Of a DNA stretch of 39,477 bases, positions 25,485-34,253 are shown in pieces (within the stretch, counting starts at the first letter, position 1; each line of letters starts with the position of its first letter). The translations under genes were made by a program, and so were the position numbers. Below the pieces are notes generated by a model that was given only the letters and a program-made list of their open reading frames with translations, was not told where the DNA came from and did not search any database. Origin of the DNA: Halobacteriales archaeon SW_5_70_135 (GTDB lineage Archaea; Halobacteriota; Halobacteria; Halobacteriales; SW-7-71-33); assembly GCA_003022865.1 (NCBI GenBank), contig PXSK01000026.1, forward strand, positions 1-39,477, read 5' to 3'.

Positions 25485-26487
25485 CGGTGCCGCCCAGCCC
25501 CTTCATCTCGGCGGCGTCGGTGCCGGGGCGCTTCGAGAAGCGAGTGACGTTGACCTTCTCCGGTCGGGTCTCCCGCAGCAGCGCCATCGACTGCTCGTGA
25601 TCGCGGTCCGTCTCGGTGGGAAAGCCGACGACGAAGTCCGTCGACAGCGTCCAGTGGTCGAGACGGCGGTCGAACGTCTCGACGACCTCGCGGAACTCCC
25701 GCACCTGGTGCTGGCGGCGCATGTCTCCGAGCACGTCGTTCGAGCCGGACTGCACGGGCGCGTGCAGGAAGTTGTACAGCTCCTCGTTCTCGGCGAACAC
25801 CCGGGCGAGCTCCTCGCGGATGCCGTGGACGCCCTTCGGGTTGGCCATGCCGACCCGCACCCGGAAGTCGCCGTCGACGTCGCAGACGCGGTCGAGCAGC
25901 GTGTGTAGCTTGCGCTCGCCGTCGTCCCAGCCGTAGACGCCGGTGTCCTGGCCCGTCACCCGGATCTCCTTCGCGCCGGCGTGGACCAGCGCCCGGGCCT
26001 TCTCGACGTTCTCCTCGACCGGCGGGGAGTCGATCTTCCCGGTGGCACGCTTGGTGATGCAGTACGAGCAGTCGGACATGCAGCCGCGTGCGATCGGGAG
26101 GATGCCCACCACGCCGTCCAGTACGGGCTCCGTGTCCGGCGTGGGCGTCGGACACTCGCCGTTGGTGATCGCCTCGGGCACGTCGTCCCAGTGGAGTACG
26201 TCGGCGTCGATCCCCGACTCGCGGAACTGCTCGCCCTGGGCGAGCGCCATACAGCCCGTGATCACCAGGTCGGCGGGCGTCTCCTCGTCCAGCTCGCGGG
26301 CGCGTCGCAGCATGTTGCGCTCGGTCTTCTCGACGACCGTGCAGGTGTTGAGGATCGCCACGTCCGCCGCCGTCGGCCCGTCGACCGGCCGGTGACCGGC
26401 CTCGCGCAGTCGCCGCTCGATGCGGCGGCTCTCCCCTCGGTTGGAGGTGCACCCGTAGGTCTCGACGTGGTACCGAGCCACGCTCAC
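25228..26487 (-). CDS. tRNA (t6A37) methylthiotransferase, MtaB-like
   Basis: This 419-residue radical SAM enzyme has the N-terminal cluster-binding cysteines (C13, C49, C79), the radical SAM motif CMSDCSYC (C136, C140, C143), VQSGSNDVLGDMRRQHQ and a C-terminal TRAM domain. Archaeal members thiomethylate threonylcarbamoyladenosine 37 of tRNAs reading ANN codons. The start is GTG at 26487. Its last 257 bp lie antisense to the run-on part of the CDF frame; since this product is complete and normal, it is the real gene there. Confidence 0.92.
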   Translation of the reverse strand: MSVARYHVETYGCTSNRGESRRIERRLREAGHRPVDGPTAADVAILNTCTVVEKTERNMLRRARELDEETPADLVITGCMALAQGEQFRESGIDADVLHWDDVPEAITNGECPTPTPDTEPVLDGVVGILPIARGCMSDCSYCITKRATGKIDSPPVEENVEKARALVHAGAKEIRVTGQDTGVYGWDDGERKLHTLLDRVCDVDGDFRVRVGMANPKGVHGIREELARVFAENEELYNFLHAPVQSGSNDVLGDMRRQHQVREFREVVETFDRRLDHWTLSTDFVVGFPTETDRDHEQSMALLRETRPEKVNVTRFSKRPGTDAAEMKGLGGTVKKERSKAMSAAKREIVGEAHEAMVGTEREVLAVEHGTGDSVKCRDPAYRQVIVQEAPSYGVEPGDFLRVEVTDQNTMYAFGEPV

Positions 26488-26644
26488 GTTACCGGACGGG
26501 CGGGCAAAACCCCTGCGATCGCGGCCGCCCGCCGGCGATTCCTCGCGCGTGGTCTCCCGGTCCGGCCCGCGGTCGAGAACGGAGACGACGGCGTCCGGCG
26601 GGGGCGACCGGCCGAACTCGACGCCCGGTCTCGCGCGACGGCCG

Positions 26645-27292
26645 TCAGCCCGTCCCCCGGTCGCGGAGGTCCTCCAGGACGGCGACGCCGGCGGAGGCGC
26701 CGATGCGGTCGGCGCCGGCGTCGAACATCGCGGCGGCGGTCTCGTAGTCGTCGATGCCGCCGCTCGCCTTCACCGGGAGGTACTCCGCCATCACCGCCAC
26801 GTCGCGGACGGTCGCGCCGCCGTCGGTGAAGCCGGTCGCCGTCTTGACCATGTCGGCGCCGGCCGCGCGGGCGACGGTACAGGCGTCCCGCAGTGCCGAC
26901 TCCGCCAGCAGCGGTGCCTCGACGATGACCTTCACCGGCAGCGGGACGGCGGCGACGACGCTCTCGATCTCCTCGCGGACGGCGTCGTAGTCGCCGTCGA
27001 GCAGCCGACCGACGTTGAGGACGACGTCGAGTTCGTCGGCGCCGGCCTCCCGGGCGCGCTCGGCCTCGCGGCGCTTGACCTCGGGGTCGTGCTGCCCGTG
27101 CGGGAAGCCGACGACCGTCACCAGCGACACGTCCGGCGCGTGCTCGGCGGCGCGGGCGAGATAGCAGGGCGGAACGCAGGCGTTCATCCCGTGGCTGTCG
27201 GCCTCGTCGAGCACCGTCCGCACGTCGTCGGGCGTCGTCGTCGGCCCCAGCGCCGTGTGGTCGATGCGGGCGGCCAGCGCGGCGGCGTCCAT
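26645..27292 (-). CDS. deoC: Deoxyribose-phosphate aldolase
   Basis: This 215-residue TIM-barrel enzyme has the DeoC features [48 protein letters not shown], the Schiff-base lysine in MVKTATGF and the second lysine in VKASGGI. It splits 2-deoxyribose 5-phosphate into glyceraldehyde 3-phosphate and acetaldehyde in deoxynucleoside breakdown. ATG at 27292 gives the standard start [16 protein letters not shown]; longer upstream frames are antisense to the DUF63 gene and not real. It is divergent from DUF63 (111 bp), close to the nucleoside phosphorylase. Confidence 0.93.
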   Translation of the reverse strand: MDAAALAARIDHTALGPTTTPDDVRTVLDEADSHGMNACVPPCYLARAAEHAPDVSLVTVVGFPHGQHDPEVKRREAERAREAGADELDVVLNVGRLLDGDYDAVREEIESVVAAVPLPVKVIVEAPLLAESALRDACTVARAAGADMVKTATGFTDGGATVRDVAVMAEYLPVKASGGIDDYETAAAMFDAGADRIGASAGVAVLEDLRDRGTG

Positions 27293-27403
27293 GCCCCGGC
27301 CTGGTGGTCGCCCGACAAAAGTCTCTCCCGTCCCCGTCGGCCCCCGCGACGGGGGACGGCGGACCGGAACGACTTTCCGGAGTGCTCGCGGAACCACGGG
27401 GCG

Positions 27404-28375
27404 ATGACGCCGTCGGTGGCCGTGGACTCGTCGGCTCGCCGCTGGGTGCTCCAGCTGCCCGACGTGCTCCCTGCCGACTTCGGCCTTCCGGAGCCGGTCT
27501 ACTGGGTACCGACGCTTCTGGTGTTTCTCGCCGCGGCGGTCGCCCTCTACGCCCTCGGCCCGACGGTCACCGACTGGACCGCCCCCGCGCTGGTCCCCTG
27601 GATCGGCGTCGGCGCCGTGTTGCACGTGCTCTACCAGGGCCCGTCGCTCTCCCCGGCCGTTCGCCCGCTGTTCGGCAATCCGACGGTCTACCTCACGACG
27701 GGCGCCACGCTCGTCCTCGTCTGGACCGTCTCCGAACTCGTCGCCGACGCGCGCTCGCCGGGAGCGTCGAACGACCGCCAGCTCGGTGTCGTCGGCGGCG
27801 GTGTTCTCCTCGTGCTGCTCGGCTGGTCGGCGTACCTCGTCGGAGTCACGCGCCAGGCGGTGCAGGTGCGGCCGTTCTGGCCGGCGGTCGCCCTCGTCGT
27901 GGGGGTCGCACTCGCCGGCCTCTGCTGGGCGGTCATGAGTCTGCTCGTCCCGCGGACCGTCGTCGTGGCCGGCAGGACCGGCGCCGTGGTGCTGGCCGGG
28001 CACGCCCTCGACGGCGTCTCGACCGCCCTCGCCGTCGACGGTCCTGTCGACGGCTTCACCGAGCGTACGCCGCTCTCGCGGCTGCTGATCGACGTCGGTG
28101 CCTCCCTGCCGACCGCCGACCTGGTCGGCACCGCCTGGCTGTTCGTCCTCGTGAAGGTCGTCCTCGCCGGCGTCGTCCTCGTCGCCTTCCGCGAGACCGT
28201 CGAGGACCGTCCCGACGCCGCCCGGGTGGTGCTGGCGCTGGTCGCCGCCGTCGGTCTCGGCCCCGCCGTCCACAACCTCGTGTTGTTCGCCGTCGGCGGG
28301 TGGGTCCGAGCCGCGCCGGACCCGACGCTTCTGCGGGCCGGCGTCGACACCGCGGCGGCACTCGCCGGCCTGTAG
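27404..28375 (+). CDS. DUF63 family membrane protein
   Basis: This 323-residue archaeal membrane protein of unknown function has about seven or eight hydrophobic segments. The family's conserved stretch [15 protein letters not shown] followed by [15 protein letters not shown] is present, with HNLVLFAVG near the end. The start ATG at 27404 is followed by a short hydrophilic N-terminus ([17 protein letters not shown]). It lies 56 bp before the nucleoside phosphorylase on the same strand, but that gene has its own TATA box, so a joint role is not established. Confidence 0.88.
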   Translation: MTPSVAVDSSARRWVLQLPDVLPADFGLPEPVYWVPTLLVFLAAAVALYALGPTVTDWTAPALVPWIGVGAVLHVLYQGPSLSPAVRPLFGNPTVYLTTGATLVLVWTVSELVADARSPGASNDRQLGVVGGGVLLVLLGWSAYLVGVTRQAVQVRPFWPAVALVVGVALAGLCWAVMSLLVPRTVVVAGRTGAVVLAGHALDGVSTALAVDGPVDGFTERTPLSRLLIDVGASLPTADLVGTAWLFVLVKVVLAGVVLVAFRETVEDRPDAARVVLALVAAVGLGPAVHNLVLFAVGGWVRAAPDPTLLRAGVDTAAALAGL

Positions 28376-28402
28376 CCTCGTCGGCCGCTCCGGATCCACA
28401 CC

Positions 28403-28409
28403 GTTTACC
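28403..28409 (+). promoter_or_regulatory. TATA-like box of the nucleoside phosphorylase
   Basis: GTTTACC is centred about 26 bp before the ATG at 28432. Confidence 0.45.
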
Positions 28410-28431
28410 GGTCGCTGGTCGAAGGCCGCGT

Positions 28432-29160
28432 ATGGCGAAACAGCCCCACCTCCTCGTCGAGCCGGGCGACCTCGCGGACGTCGTGCTCGTCCCGGGCGAC
28501 CCCGGTCGCGTCGACCGCATCGCCGGCCACTGCTCGGACGTCGAGACCGTCGCCCACAACCGCGAGTACAAGCTCGTCAACGCCACGTACGACGGCACGC
28601 CGGTGTCGGTCTGCTCGACCGGCATCGGCTCGCCGTCGGCGGCCATCGCCGTCGAGGAACTCGCCGCCGTCGGCGTCGAGACCGTCATCCGGGTCGGCAC
28701 CACCGGCGCGTTGCAGTCCGGCATCGCGATCGGCGACATGGTCGTTCCGACGGCCGCCGCGAAGAACGAGGGCACCACCGAACGGTACGAGGCCGCCGAG
28801 TACCCCGCCGTGCCCTCCCACGACGTGCTCTCGGCGCTGGTCGACGCCGCCGCGGACGATGCCGGCACCGTCCACGTCGGGCCGATCGTCACCGACGACG
28901 CGTACTACGCCGAGACCGAGACGTACGTCGAGGACTGGGAGGCGGCGGGCCTGCTCTCCGTCGAGATGGAGGCGGCCTCCGTCTTCACCGTCGCCCGCCG
29001 AACGGGGCTGCGCTCTGGGGCGATCTGTACCGTCGACGGCAACCTCGTCGAGGGCACCCAGAAGGGCGAGACCGACGACGAGGAGCTGCCCGAGGCCGCG
29101 CGGAACAACGTCGAGCGGGCGATCCGGATCGCTCTCGAAGCGGCCCGCGACCTCGATTAG
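28432..29160 (+). CDS. udp: Nucleoside phosphorylase, uridine phosphorylase type
   Basis: This 242-residue enzyme of the PNP/UDP family 1 has [15 protein letters not shown] (phosphate site), [25 protein letters not shown] and the ribose-binding [12 protein letters not shown]. It cleaves a nucleoside with phosphate to base and ribose 1-phosphate. Length and the GTTGAL motif favour uridine phosphorylase, though purine nucleosides are possible. Together with DeoC 1.2 kb away it supports local nucleoside salvage. Confidence 0.9.
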   Translation: MAKQPHLLVEPGDLADVVLVPGDPGRVDRIAGHCSDVETVAHNREYKLVNATYDGTPVSVCSTGIGSPSAAIAVEELAAVGVETVIRVGTTGALQSGIAIGDMVVPTAAAKNEGTTERYEAAEYPAVPSHDVLSALVDAAADDAGTVHVGPIVTDDAYYAETETYVEDWEAAGLLSVEMEAASVFTVARRTGLRSGAICTVDGNLVEGTQKGETDDEELPEAARNNVERAIRIALEAARDLD

Positions 29161-29411
29161 CTGCCCGGACCGCCGCCGGTGGCGGTCTCGACGCCCTCGC
29201 CGCGGCCGGTGTCGGTCTCGGGCGCCACCGCGACGAACTCGACACCGTTGCTGTCGAATTCCGCCAGCGCCGGCCCCGCGGGGTCGCCGTGGCCGACGGT
29301 GCTCGCGGCGACGACGGCGCGGCAGAAGGCGTCGGTCGGCGTGACGACGCCGGTCACCACCGACAAGAGCGCGACGTCGACCACGGGCACCACCGTCAGC
29401 CGCGCGCCGAC
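29157..29411 (-). pseudogene. Possible fragment of a small protein
   Basis: The last 85 codons of a minus-strand frame look protein-like (VVPVVDVALLSVVTGVVTPT, AFCRAVVAASTVGHGDPAGP, FDSNGVEFVAVAPETDTG) with one hydrophobic segment. Upstream the same frame becomes Arg-rich and has no credible start. A small gene with a frameshifted 5' end, or a remnant, is the simplest reading. Function unknown. The gap 29412-29730 holds nothing else recognised. Confidence 0.35.
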
Positions 29412-29730
29412 CGGACTCCGACGGCGCCTCTCATCGGTGTCGTCGGCCGTCCTCCGTGCGTGGCGGTCCCCGAGGATTGGGGTACAGCGTCGGCGAACGA
29501 GCAGGCGGCGCGTGGGCCCGCGGCGGCTGACCGCCGCTCGGAAACCCGTAGCGTCTCCCACGGAACGGCGCGCCGCGCGACCGCCCGGACCGTTCCGCTG
29601 TAGATGTTACGTCACGAGACAGGGTGGTCCCGCCCTCACACTTCAACTCTCGTCCCCGAACGGCGAGACGAGTCGGTCGTCCGCCGTGTCCGAACGATGA
29701 CCGGCGGTGGTAGTCGCCCCGGAAACGTGA

Positions 29731-30402
29731 TCACGTCGCCGCTTCCGGGTGCTCGTCGGCGTACCGGTCGGCCAGCAGCAGTCCCACGGCGTCGTTGAGA
29801 GTGTGAACCGCGATCACGACTGGCAGACTGTGTGTCCAGAGGTACACCGCGACCAGCACGACGGCCGGCTGCAGCATCTGCACAGCCGCGCCGACGGTCC
29901 AGGTCTCTCCGACGTGAGCGTACAGAAAGGCGGCCGTGGAGAGGCCCGCCGCGAGCAGCGGACGCCCCGTCAGCTCGGCCCCGCGCTCGATGACGTAGCC
30001 CCGGTACGGGACTTCCTCGGTGACGCCGGCGGTCTCGGCAACGAAGAGTCGCTCAGGGATCGAGAGGTCCGCGAACGAGCCGAGCCCCTCCGCGAGCTCG
30101 TCACCGCCGTCCAGCCTGGCTCTGAGTGGTGCGGTGAGCACCGAACTCCCTACCATTGTGCCGAGCCCCACGACGACCTGAGCGGCGAACGCCACGGGAC
30201 CGTCGACTCGCCATCCGACCGACGCGAGCGTCCGACTCTCGACGAGGAGGACGTACGCGCAGACGACAACGGGAACGAGCCACTTCCAGAGGTGCGGCTC
30301 GATCCCCTCGTCAGGTCGGTCCAGGCGACTTTGTACCCGTCCGACGACATCGAACGCGAGCAGCGACAGAATGATGCCGACCGCCGAAACGGCGGCGCTC
30401 AT
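29731..30402 (-). CDS. CPBP family intramembrane metalloprotease
   Basis: This 223-residue membrane protein has about six hydrophobic segments and the three CPBP (Abi/Rce1-like) motifs: EEVPYRG (E129, E130, R134), FLYAHVGE (H163) and HTLND (H200, D204). Such enzymes cleave peptides within or next to the membrane, for example in CAAX processing or bacteriocin self-immunity; the substrate here is unknown. Its ATG overlaps the stop of the upstream TetR regulator by four bases (ATGA), so both are expressed from the regulator's palindrome-containing promoter. Confidence 0.9.
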   Translation of the reverse strand: MSAAVSAVGIILSLLAFDVVGRVQSRLDRPDEGIEPHLWKWLVPVVVCAYVLLVESRTLASVGWRVDGPVAFAAQVVVGLGTMVGSSVLTAPLRARLDGGDELAEGLGSFADLSIPERLFVAETAGVTEEVPYRGYVIERGAELTGRPLLAAGLSTAAFLYAHVGETWTVGAAVQMLQPAVVLVAVYLWTHSLPVVIAVHTLNDAVGLLLADRYADEHPEAAT

Positions 30403-30962
30403 CGTCGTACTTGCTCGACGACGAGCTCTCGCAGCGCGTCGGCCGTCTCGCTTTCGCGTCCGAACAGACGCGCGCTCGCGGCACGCTGGTTGGCCCCGAG
30501 CACCAGCTCGGCGACCCGCGACGGGTCAACCGACTCGAACGCACCCGCCTCAACGCCGCGCTCGACGGTGTCGACGAGGTCCTCGCGGACGAGTGTCTCG
30601 ATGGCGAACAACTCCCGAGCGATGTCGTCGTACTCGCGCGCCGCAGCCTCAAGTTCGACGAAGACGGCAGCCGTTCGTTCGGCCTCTTCGCTGCCGCCTT
30701 CGAGGTTTCCGACGACGGTTTCGACGAGTGCGTCGAGTCGCGGCGCCGGGTCCGTGGGCAGTGCCCCGAGCCCGTCGGCGGTGCGCTCGCGCTCTCGAGC
30801 GACGAGCGTCGCCAGTAGGTCCCCCTTGCCCTCGAAGTAGTGGTGGATGAGCGACTGGCTGCCGCCGAACTCCTCGGCCACCCTCGCCATCGAGAAGCCG
30901 GCGTACCCGTCATCCACGAGCACCGTTTGACTGGCGTCGAGTATCCGACCGCGAGCCTCCAT
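30399..30962 (-). CDS. TetR/AcrR family transcriptional regulator
   Basis: This 187-residue protein has the TetR N-terminal helix-turn-helix (RILDASQTVLVDDGYAGFSM, RVAEEFGGSQSLIHHYFEGK) and a helical ligand-binding C-terminal half. ATG at 30962 is chosen over 30980 because the latter lies within the palindromic operator. It is the first gene of a two-gene operon with the CPBP protease, and the perfect palindrome over its start site implies autorepression relieved by an unknown ligand. Confidence 0.92.
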   Translation of the reverse strand: MEARGRILDASQTVLVDDGYAGFSMARVAEEFGGSQSLIHHYFEGKGDLLATLVARERERTADGLGALPTDPAPRLDALVETVVGNLEGGSEEAERTAAVFVELEAAAREYDDIARELFAIETLVREDLVDTVERGVEAGAFESVDPSRVAELVLGANQRAASARLFGRESETADALRELVVEQVRR

Positions 30963-30965
30963 TGC

Positions 30966-30983
30966 TGATTGATCGATCAATCA
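30966..30983. promoter_or_regulatory. Perfect 18-bp palindromic operator
   Basis: TGATTGATCGATCAATCA is identical to its reverse complement. It lies 4 bp before the TetR ATG and just downstream of the TATA box, covering the expected transcription start. Its position and symmetry fit the operator of the adjacent TetR protein. Confidence 0.8.
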
Positions 30984-30990
30984 ACACGGG

Positions 30991-30998
30991 CTATTAAA
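30991..30998 (-). promoter_or_regulatory. TATA box of the TetR-CPBP operon
   Basis: TTTAATAG on the minus strand lies about 32 bp before the ATG, with the palindrome between it and the gene. Confidence 0.65.
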
Positions 30999-31137
30999 AC
31001 CCACGATCAACTGACCCCTCGTCACTCTCACAGGCGGACGTCCGACGGTGTCTCGACGTCGAGGTGGCTGGACTCGTTGACTTCTCTGCGGTGTCGAGCG
31101 GCGAAACAACTATGATCGCGGTCTGCTTCCGTCGGAT

Positions 31138-31401
31138 ATGGAGTGGCGTCTGTTCGCCGACCTCGCGGAGCGCGCCGGGCAGCGCCGCGTGTCGGTGCGC
31201 GTCGAGCCGACGGCGACCGTCGACGACGCGCTCGCGGCGCTGTTCGAGGCCCGCCCGGCGCTCCGCGAGCGGGTACTCGACGACTCGTCCGCGGTGCGTG
31301 ACTCGATCACCGTTTTGCGCGACGGCGACCCGGCCGCCACGGACGACCCCGTCGGCGACGCCGACGAGCTGGCACTGCTGCCGCCGGCGAGCGGCGGCTG
31401 A
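31138..31401 (+). CDS. samp1: Ubiquitin-like small archaeal modifier protein, SAMP1/MoaD type
   Basis: This 87-residue beta-grasp protein begins MEWRLFADLAERAG and ends in the diglycine PPASGG. Start, middle (ATVDDALAALFEARPALRER) and end match haloarchaeal SAMP1. SAMPs are adenylated by an E1-like enzyme and then joined to lysines of target proteins or serve as sulfur carriers for molybdopterin. A weak TATA-like ACAACTATG lies about 30 bp upstream. It converges with the GNAT gene. Confidence 0.9.
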   Translation: MEWRLFADLAERAGQRRVSVRVEPTATVDDALAALFEARPALRERVLDDSSAVRDSITVLRDGDPAATDDPVGDADELALLPPASGG

Positions 31402-31408
31402 GCCGACC

Positions 31409-32455
31409 TCAGTCGACGTGGCCGCGGTCGCGGTAGTCGGCCGTGAGGTCGGCGCTCAGCACGAAGTCCGGCTCGTCGGCGATGTCGACCCGGAGGCAGG
31501 CGGCGTCGCTGACGGCGCGGGCCGTCTCGGGCACCAGGACGCGCGTGCGGTCGGCGCCGAGCGCGGCGGCGTCGCGGGCGACGGCCGACAGCAGCGCCCG
31601 GGCGCCGGCGAGGTCCGCCCACGCCCCGACGCCGTACTCCGCCCACGTCTCCGGCTCGCCGTCACCGTCGCCGTCACCCGACCGCTCGTACGTCCGCGTG
31701 CGGTAGGTCATCGCCCGCGCTCCCGACGGCCCCCGGACGGCGACGACGCGCCCGAGCCCCTCGCCGGCGTCGTCGGCCAGCTCCGACAGTCGCCCGGCGG
31801 TGAGTTCGGACAGCGCCCACGTCTCCGCGGTGGAGAGTGCAAGTCCCGACAGGCGTTCGTCGGCGTCGCTGCCCTGCCACGCGCGCCACGCCACGCCCGG
31901 GTCCGTCGTCACGGTCAGGCTGTCGTCGCTCGCGCCGGAGCGGGCGGCCAGTCCGTCCGGGCTCGGCTCGGGGTGGACCCACCGGAACTCCGCCGTGGGC
32001 TCGTAGCCGATCGATCGCGCGGAGCCGAGCCCGGCGCGGTTCCACGAGAACACCATGATCCGCACCGCTGTCGCGCCCTGCTCGCGCGCCCAGTCGAAGC
32101 CGGCGTGGGTGAGTAGCCGGCTCACCCCCTGCCCGCGGTAGCGGGGGTTGACCCGCATCCCCTGTGCCCACGCCTCGCCGTCGTCCAGCAGGGTCGTCTG
32201 TACGACGCCGGCGACCGCCGTCTCCGGGTCGTCGCGGCCGCCGACGTCGGCGACGAACGTGCGCTGTCGCGGGCCGTCGCTCTCGACCCAGTCGCCGAAC
32301 ACCCGGGGGAGGTAGTCGCCCGTCTCGCGGTCGTCCCAGGTGTTCCGCGTGAAGGCGACGACGCTCTCCTCGTCCGTCGGACGGGCCCGGCGCACCTCGA
32401 TCTCCGGGTCGGGGTTCGTGGCGTCGCCGCGCCCGGCGTCGGTCTCGCCCGCCAT
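31409..32455 (-). CDS. GNAT family N-acetyltransferase
   Basis: This 348-residue protein has an N-terminal GNAT domain (EIEVRRARPTDEESVVAFTR, MRVNPRYRGQGVSRLLTHAG as the acetyl-CoA loop, FSWNRAGLGSARSIGYEP). The C-terminal half is not clearly a second GNAT domain, but segments such as LLSAVARDAAALGADRTRVL suggest a related fold. Substrate unknown. ATG at 32455 overlaps the gatD stop by one base (TGATG), so it is translated from the gatD transcript. Confidence 0.85.
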   Translation of the reverse strand: MAGETDAGRGDATNPDPEIEVRRARPTDEESVVAFTRNTWDDRETGDYLPRVFGDWVESDGPRQRTFVADVGGRDDPETAVAGVVQTTLLDDGEAWAQGMRVNPRYRGQGVSRLLTHAGFDWAREQGATAVRIMVFSWNRAGLGSARSIGYEPTAEFRWVHPEPSPDGLAARSGASDDSLTVTTDPGVAWRAWQGSDADERLSGLALSTAETWALSELTAGRLSELADDAGEGLGRVVAVRGPSGARAMTYRTRTYERSGDGDGDGEPETWAEYGVGAWADLAGARALLSAVARDAAALGADRTRVLVPETARAVSDAACLRVDIADEPDFVLSADLTADYRDRGHVD

Positions 32456-33729
32456 CAGAGCCAGGGGACCGACCGGTCGGTGATCTCGCCGGCGACCGGC
32501 CGGCGCATCGCCGCCGCCGGGTCCTCGGCGTTTTCGAGTGTCCACATCAGCTTCACCGTCGCCGTCTCCGGCAGCATGTCCTCGCCCTCGATCACCCCCG
32601 CCGCGAGCAGGTCCCGGCCGGTGTCGTAGACGCGGTCACAGACCCGCCCCTCGACGCACTGGCTGGTCATCACGACCGTCGTCCCGCCGTCGACCAGGTC
32701 CTCGACGACGGGTACGAGGTCGGTGTGGACGTGGCCGAGACCGGTCCCCTCGATCACGAGTCCCTCCCGGTCGGCCATCGCTTCGAGTCGAGCGATGTCC
32801 ATGCCGGGCGTGAACTTCAACAGCTCCACCTCCGGTTCGAGGTCCGGCGCACAGGCGAGGTCGACGGTGCCGCGCTCGCGGTGCTCGCGGCGGAACGTCA
32901 CCGTCTCGTCGTCGTAGTCCACGTAGCCCAGCGGCGCGCGACCGACGGTCTCGAAGGCGTCCCGCCGCGAGGTGTGACTCTTGCGGGCGCGGCTGCCGCG
33001 ATGCAGCGCACAGCGGTCGTCCGACGTGGTGGCGTGCATACAGACGAGCACCTCCGCACAGTCGGCCGTGGCGGCCTCGACCGCACAGACGGCGTTCATC
33101 ACGTTGTCCGAGGAGGGGCGGTCCGCCGACCGCTGGCTGCCCGTGAAGACGACCGGCACGGGCGTGTCGAGCATGAACGAAAACGCCGCCGCGGAGTACT
33201 GCATCGTGTCGGTGCCGTGCATCACGACGACGCCGTCGGCGCCCTCGCGGACCTCCTCGGCGACCGCGCGGGCGAGGTCCTGCCAGATCGACGGCTCCAT
33301 GTTCTCGCTCAGGATGTTGGCGACGACCCGTCCGCGGTAGTTCGCGCGTCCCGCCAGGTCGGGCACCGCACGGAGCACGTCCTCGGCGTCGAAGCGGGCG
33401 GTGACGGCGCCGGTCCGGTAGTCCACCGTCGAGGCGATCGTGCCGCCGGTGCTGATCAGCGCGACCGTCGGGAGGTCGTCGTCGACCTCGACCGCGGAGC
33501 CGGCCGCTTCGCCGTCGACGTCGACGGCGTAGACGCCGGCTTCGAGCACCTCGACAGTGGCGGCCTCGCGGTCGACGCCGACGTTGTAGCCGTCGTCCTG
33601 CTTCACCACGAACGTCTCGGCCGTCGTCGAGGGGAGCAAGACGCCCTCGAAGGTCGTCCCGTCGCGCTCGACCCGGACCCTGTCGCCGGGCGCCGGCGTC
33701 GACGGAGCGCCGTCGGTCTCGGCTGTCAT
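32455..33729 (-). CDS. gatD: Glu-tRNA(Gln) amidotransferase subunit D
   Basis: This 424-residue protein has an N-terminal GatD-specific domain (PGDRVRVERDGTTFEGVLLP) and an asparaginase-like domain with VALISTGGTIAS, VVMHGTDTMQYSAAAF, TSDDRCALHRGSRARKSHTS and IEGTGLGHVHTDLVP. GatD releases ammonia from Gln or Asn for GatE, which amidates Glu on tRNA(Gln). GatE is not in the window. ATG at 33729 gives the start MTAETDG. The gene precedes a GNAT gene with an overlapping stop/start, and decayed transposon sequence begins within 50 bp upstream. Confidence 0.93.
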   Translation of the reverse strand: MTAETDGAPSTPAPGDRVRVERDGTTFEGVLLPSTTAETFVVKQDDGYNVGVDREAATVEVLEAGVYAVDVDGEAAGSAVEVDDDLPTVALISTGGTIASTVDYRTGAVTARFDAEDVLRAVPDLAGRANYRGRVVANILSENMEPSIWQDLARAVAEEVREGADGVVVMHGTDTMQYSAAAFSFMLDTPVPVVFTGSQRSADRPSSDNVMNAVCAVEAATADCAEVLVCMHATTSDDRCALHRGSRARKSHTSRRDAFETVGRAPLGYVDYDDETVTFRREHRERGTVDLACAPDLEPEVELLKFTPGMDIARLEAMADREGLVIEGTGLGHVHTDLVPVVEDLVDGGTTVVMTSQCVEGRVCDRVYDTGRDLLAAGVIEGEDMLPETATVKLMWTLENAEDPAAAMRRPVAGEITDRSVPWL

Positions 33730-33747
33730 ACTCGAACTACGCGTTCT

Positions 33748-33835
33748 CAAACTTCAAGCTCGCGGTAGCGCGGAGTCCCCTTCCTCAAGGAGCGAGCAAA
33801 GTGAGCGAGTAGGGAGGGGAGGAGCGCGTGCGAAC
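33748..33835 (+). mobile_element. Decayed 3' end of an IS200/IS605-type TnpB element (copy 1)
   Basis: Broken plus-strand frames read SNFKLAVARSPLPQGASKVS and, in another frame, GVPFLKERAK, both like the C-terminal tail of haloarchaeal TnpB proteins. A terminal hairpin is formed by CCCCTTCCT (33777-33785) and AGGGAGGGG (33811-33819) with one mismatch. No transposase body is attached. Confidence 0.5.
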
Positions 33836-34180
33836 CTTTACAACCGCCCGCAACGACCTTCTGACTGTCCATGACGGGCCACAGACAGTCCGTGAGGGCT
33901 GGCGTCCCAACGAGGCCACGGTGCGTTTCTCGGCATGGATGGGCCGCGGTCAGCCGGCCCCGAAGTCGGGTCCGTCGAAGCGAGCGTGACGCCATGTACC
34001 GCTCCGCTCCCCGGTGTCCACCGGGGATAGAGTGGAGGACACCGACAATTAAATTGCCACTGGCGTCTGGCCCTTCGCCACAAGCCGACTTCGAGCGGAT
34101 GAGTCCCATCCGACGAGCCGGCGTGCAAGCCCCACCCTCAGCGAGCGCGTCAGCGCGAGCAGGGTGGGGTAGTTGACCTC
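33836..34180 (+). mobile_element. Decayed 3' end of an IS200/IS605-type TnpB element (copy 2)
   Basis: One plus-strand frame, interrupted by stops, ends in SRRASPTLSERVSASRVG and a stop, the usual style of a haloarchaeal TnpB C-terminus. The end overlaps a hairpin with a perfect 9-bp stem, CCCCACCCT (34130-34138) and AGGGTGGGG (34161-34169), as at the right end of these elements. No zinc-finger or catalytic TnpB residues were found, so this is a relic. The gap 33730-34253 holds no other gene. Confidence 0.5.
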
Positions 34181-34253
34181 TCCGTCGTTTCCGTCGCCGA
34201 CCGTGATCGTGACGCGGCGAAAGACCCATGCCGTCGCCCCGTCAACGCCGCGT

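Noticed and set aside
26645-28399. Extending DeoC to 584 residues
   Set aside because: The extra N-terminus is antisense to the DUF63 gene; DeoC starts normally at 27292.
29179-29700. A 173-codon plus-strand frame after the nucleoside phosphorylase
   Set aside because: Ser/Thr/Arg-rich shadow; the minus-strand frame is more protein-like in its 3' half.
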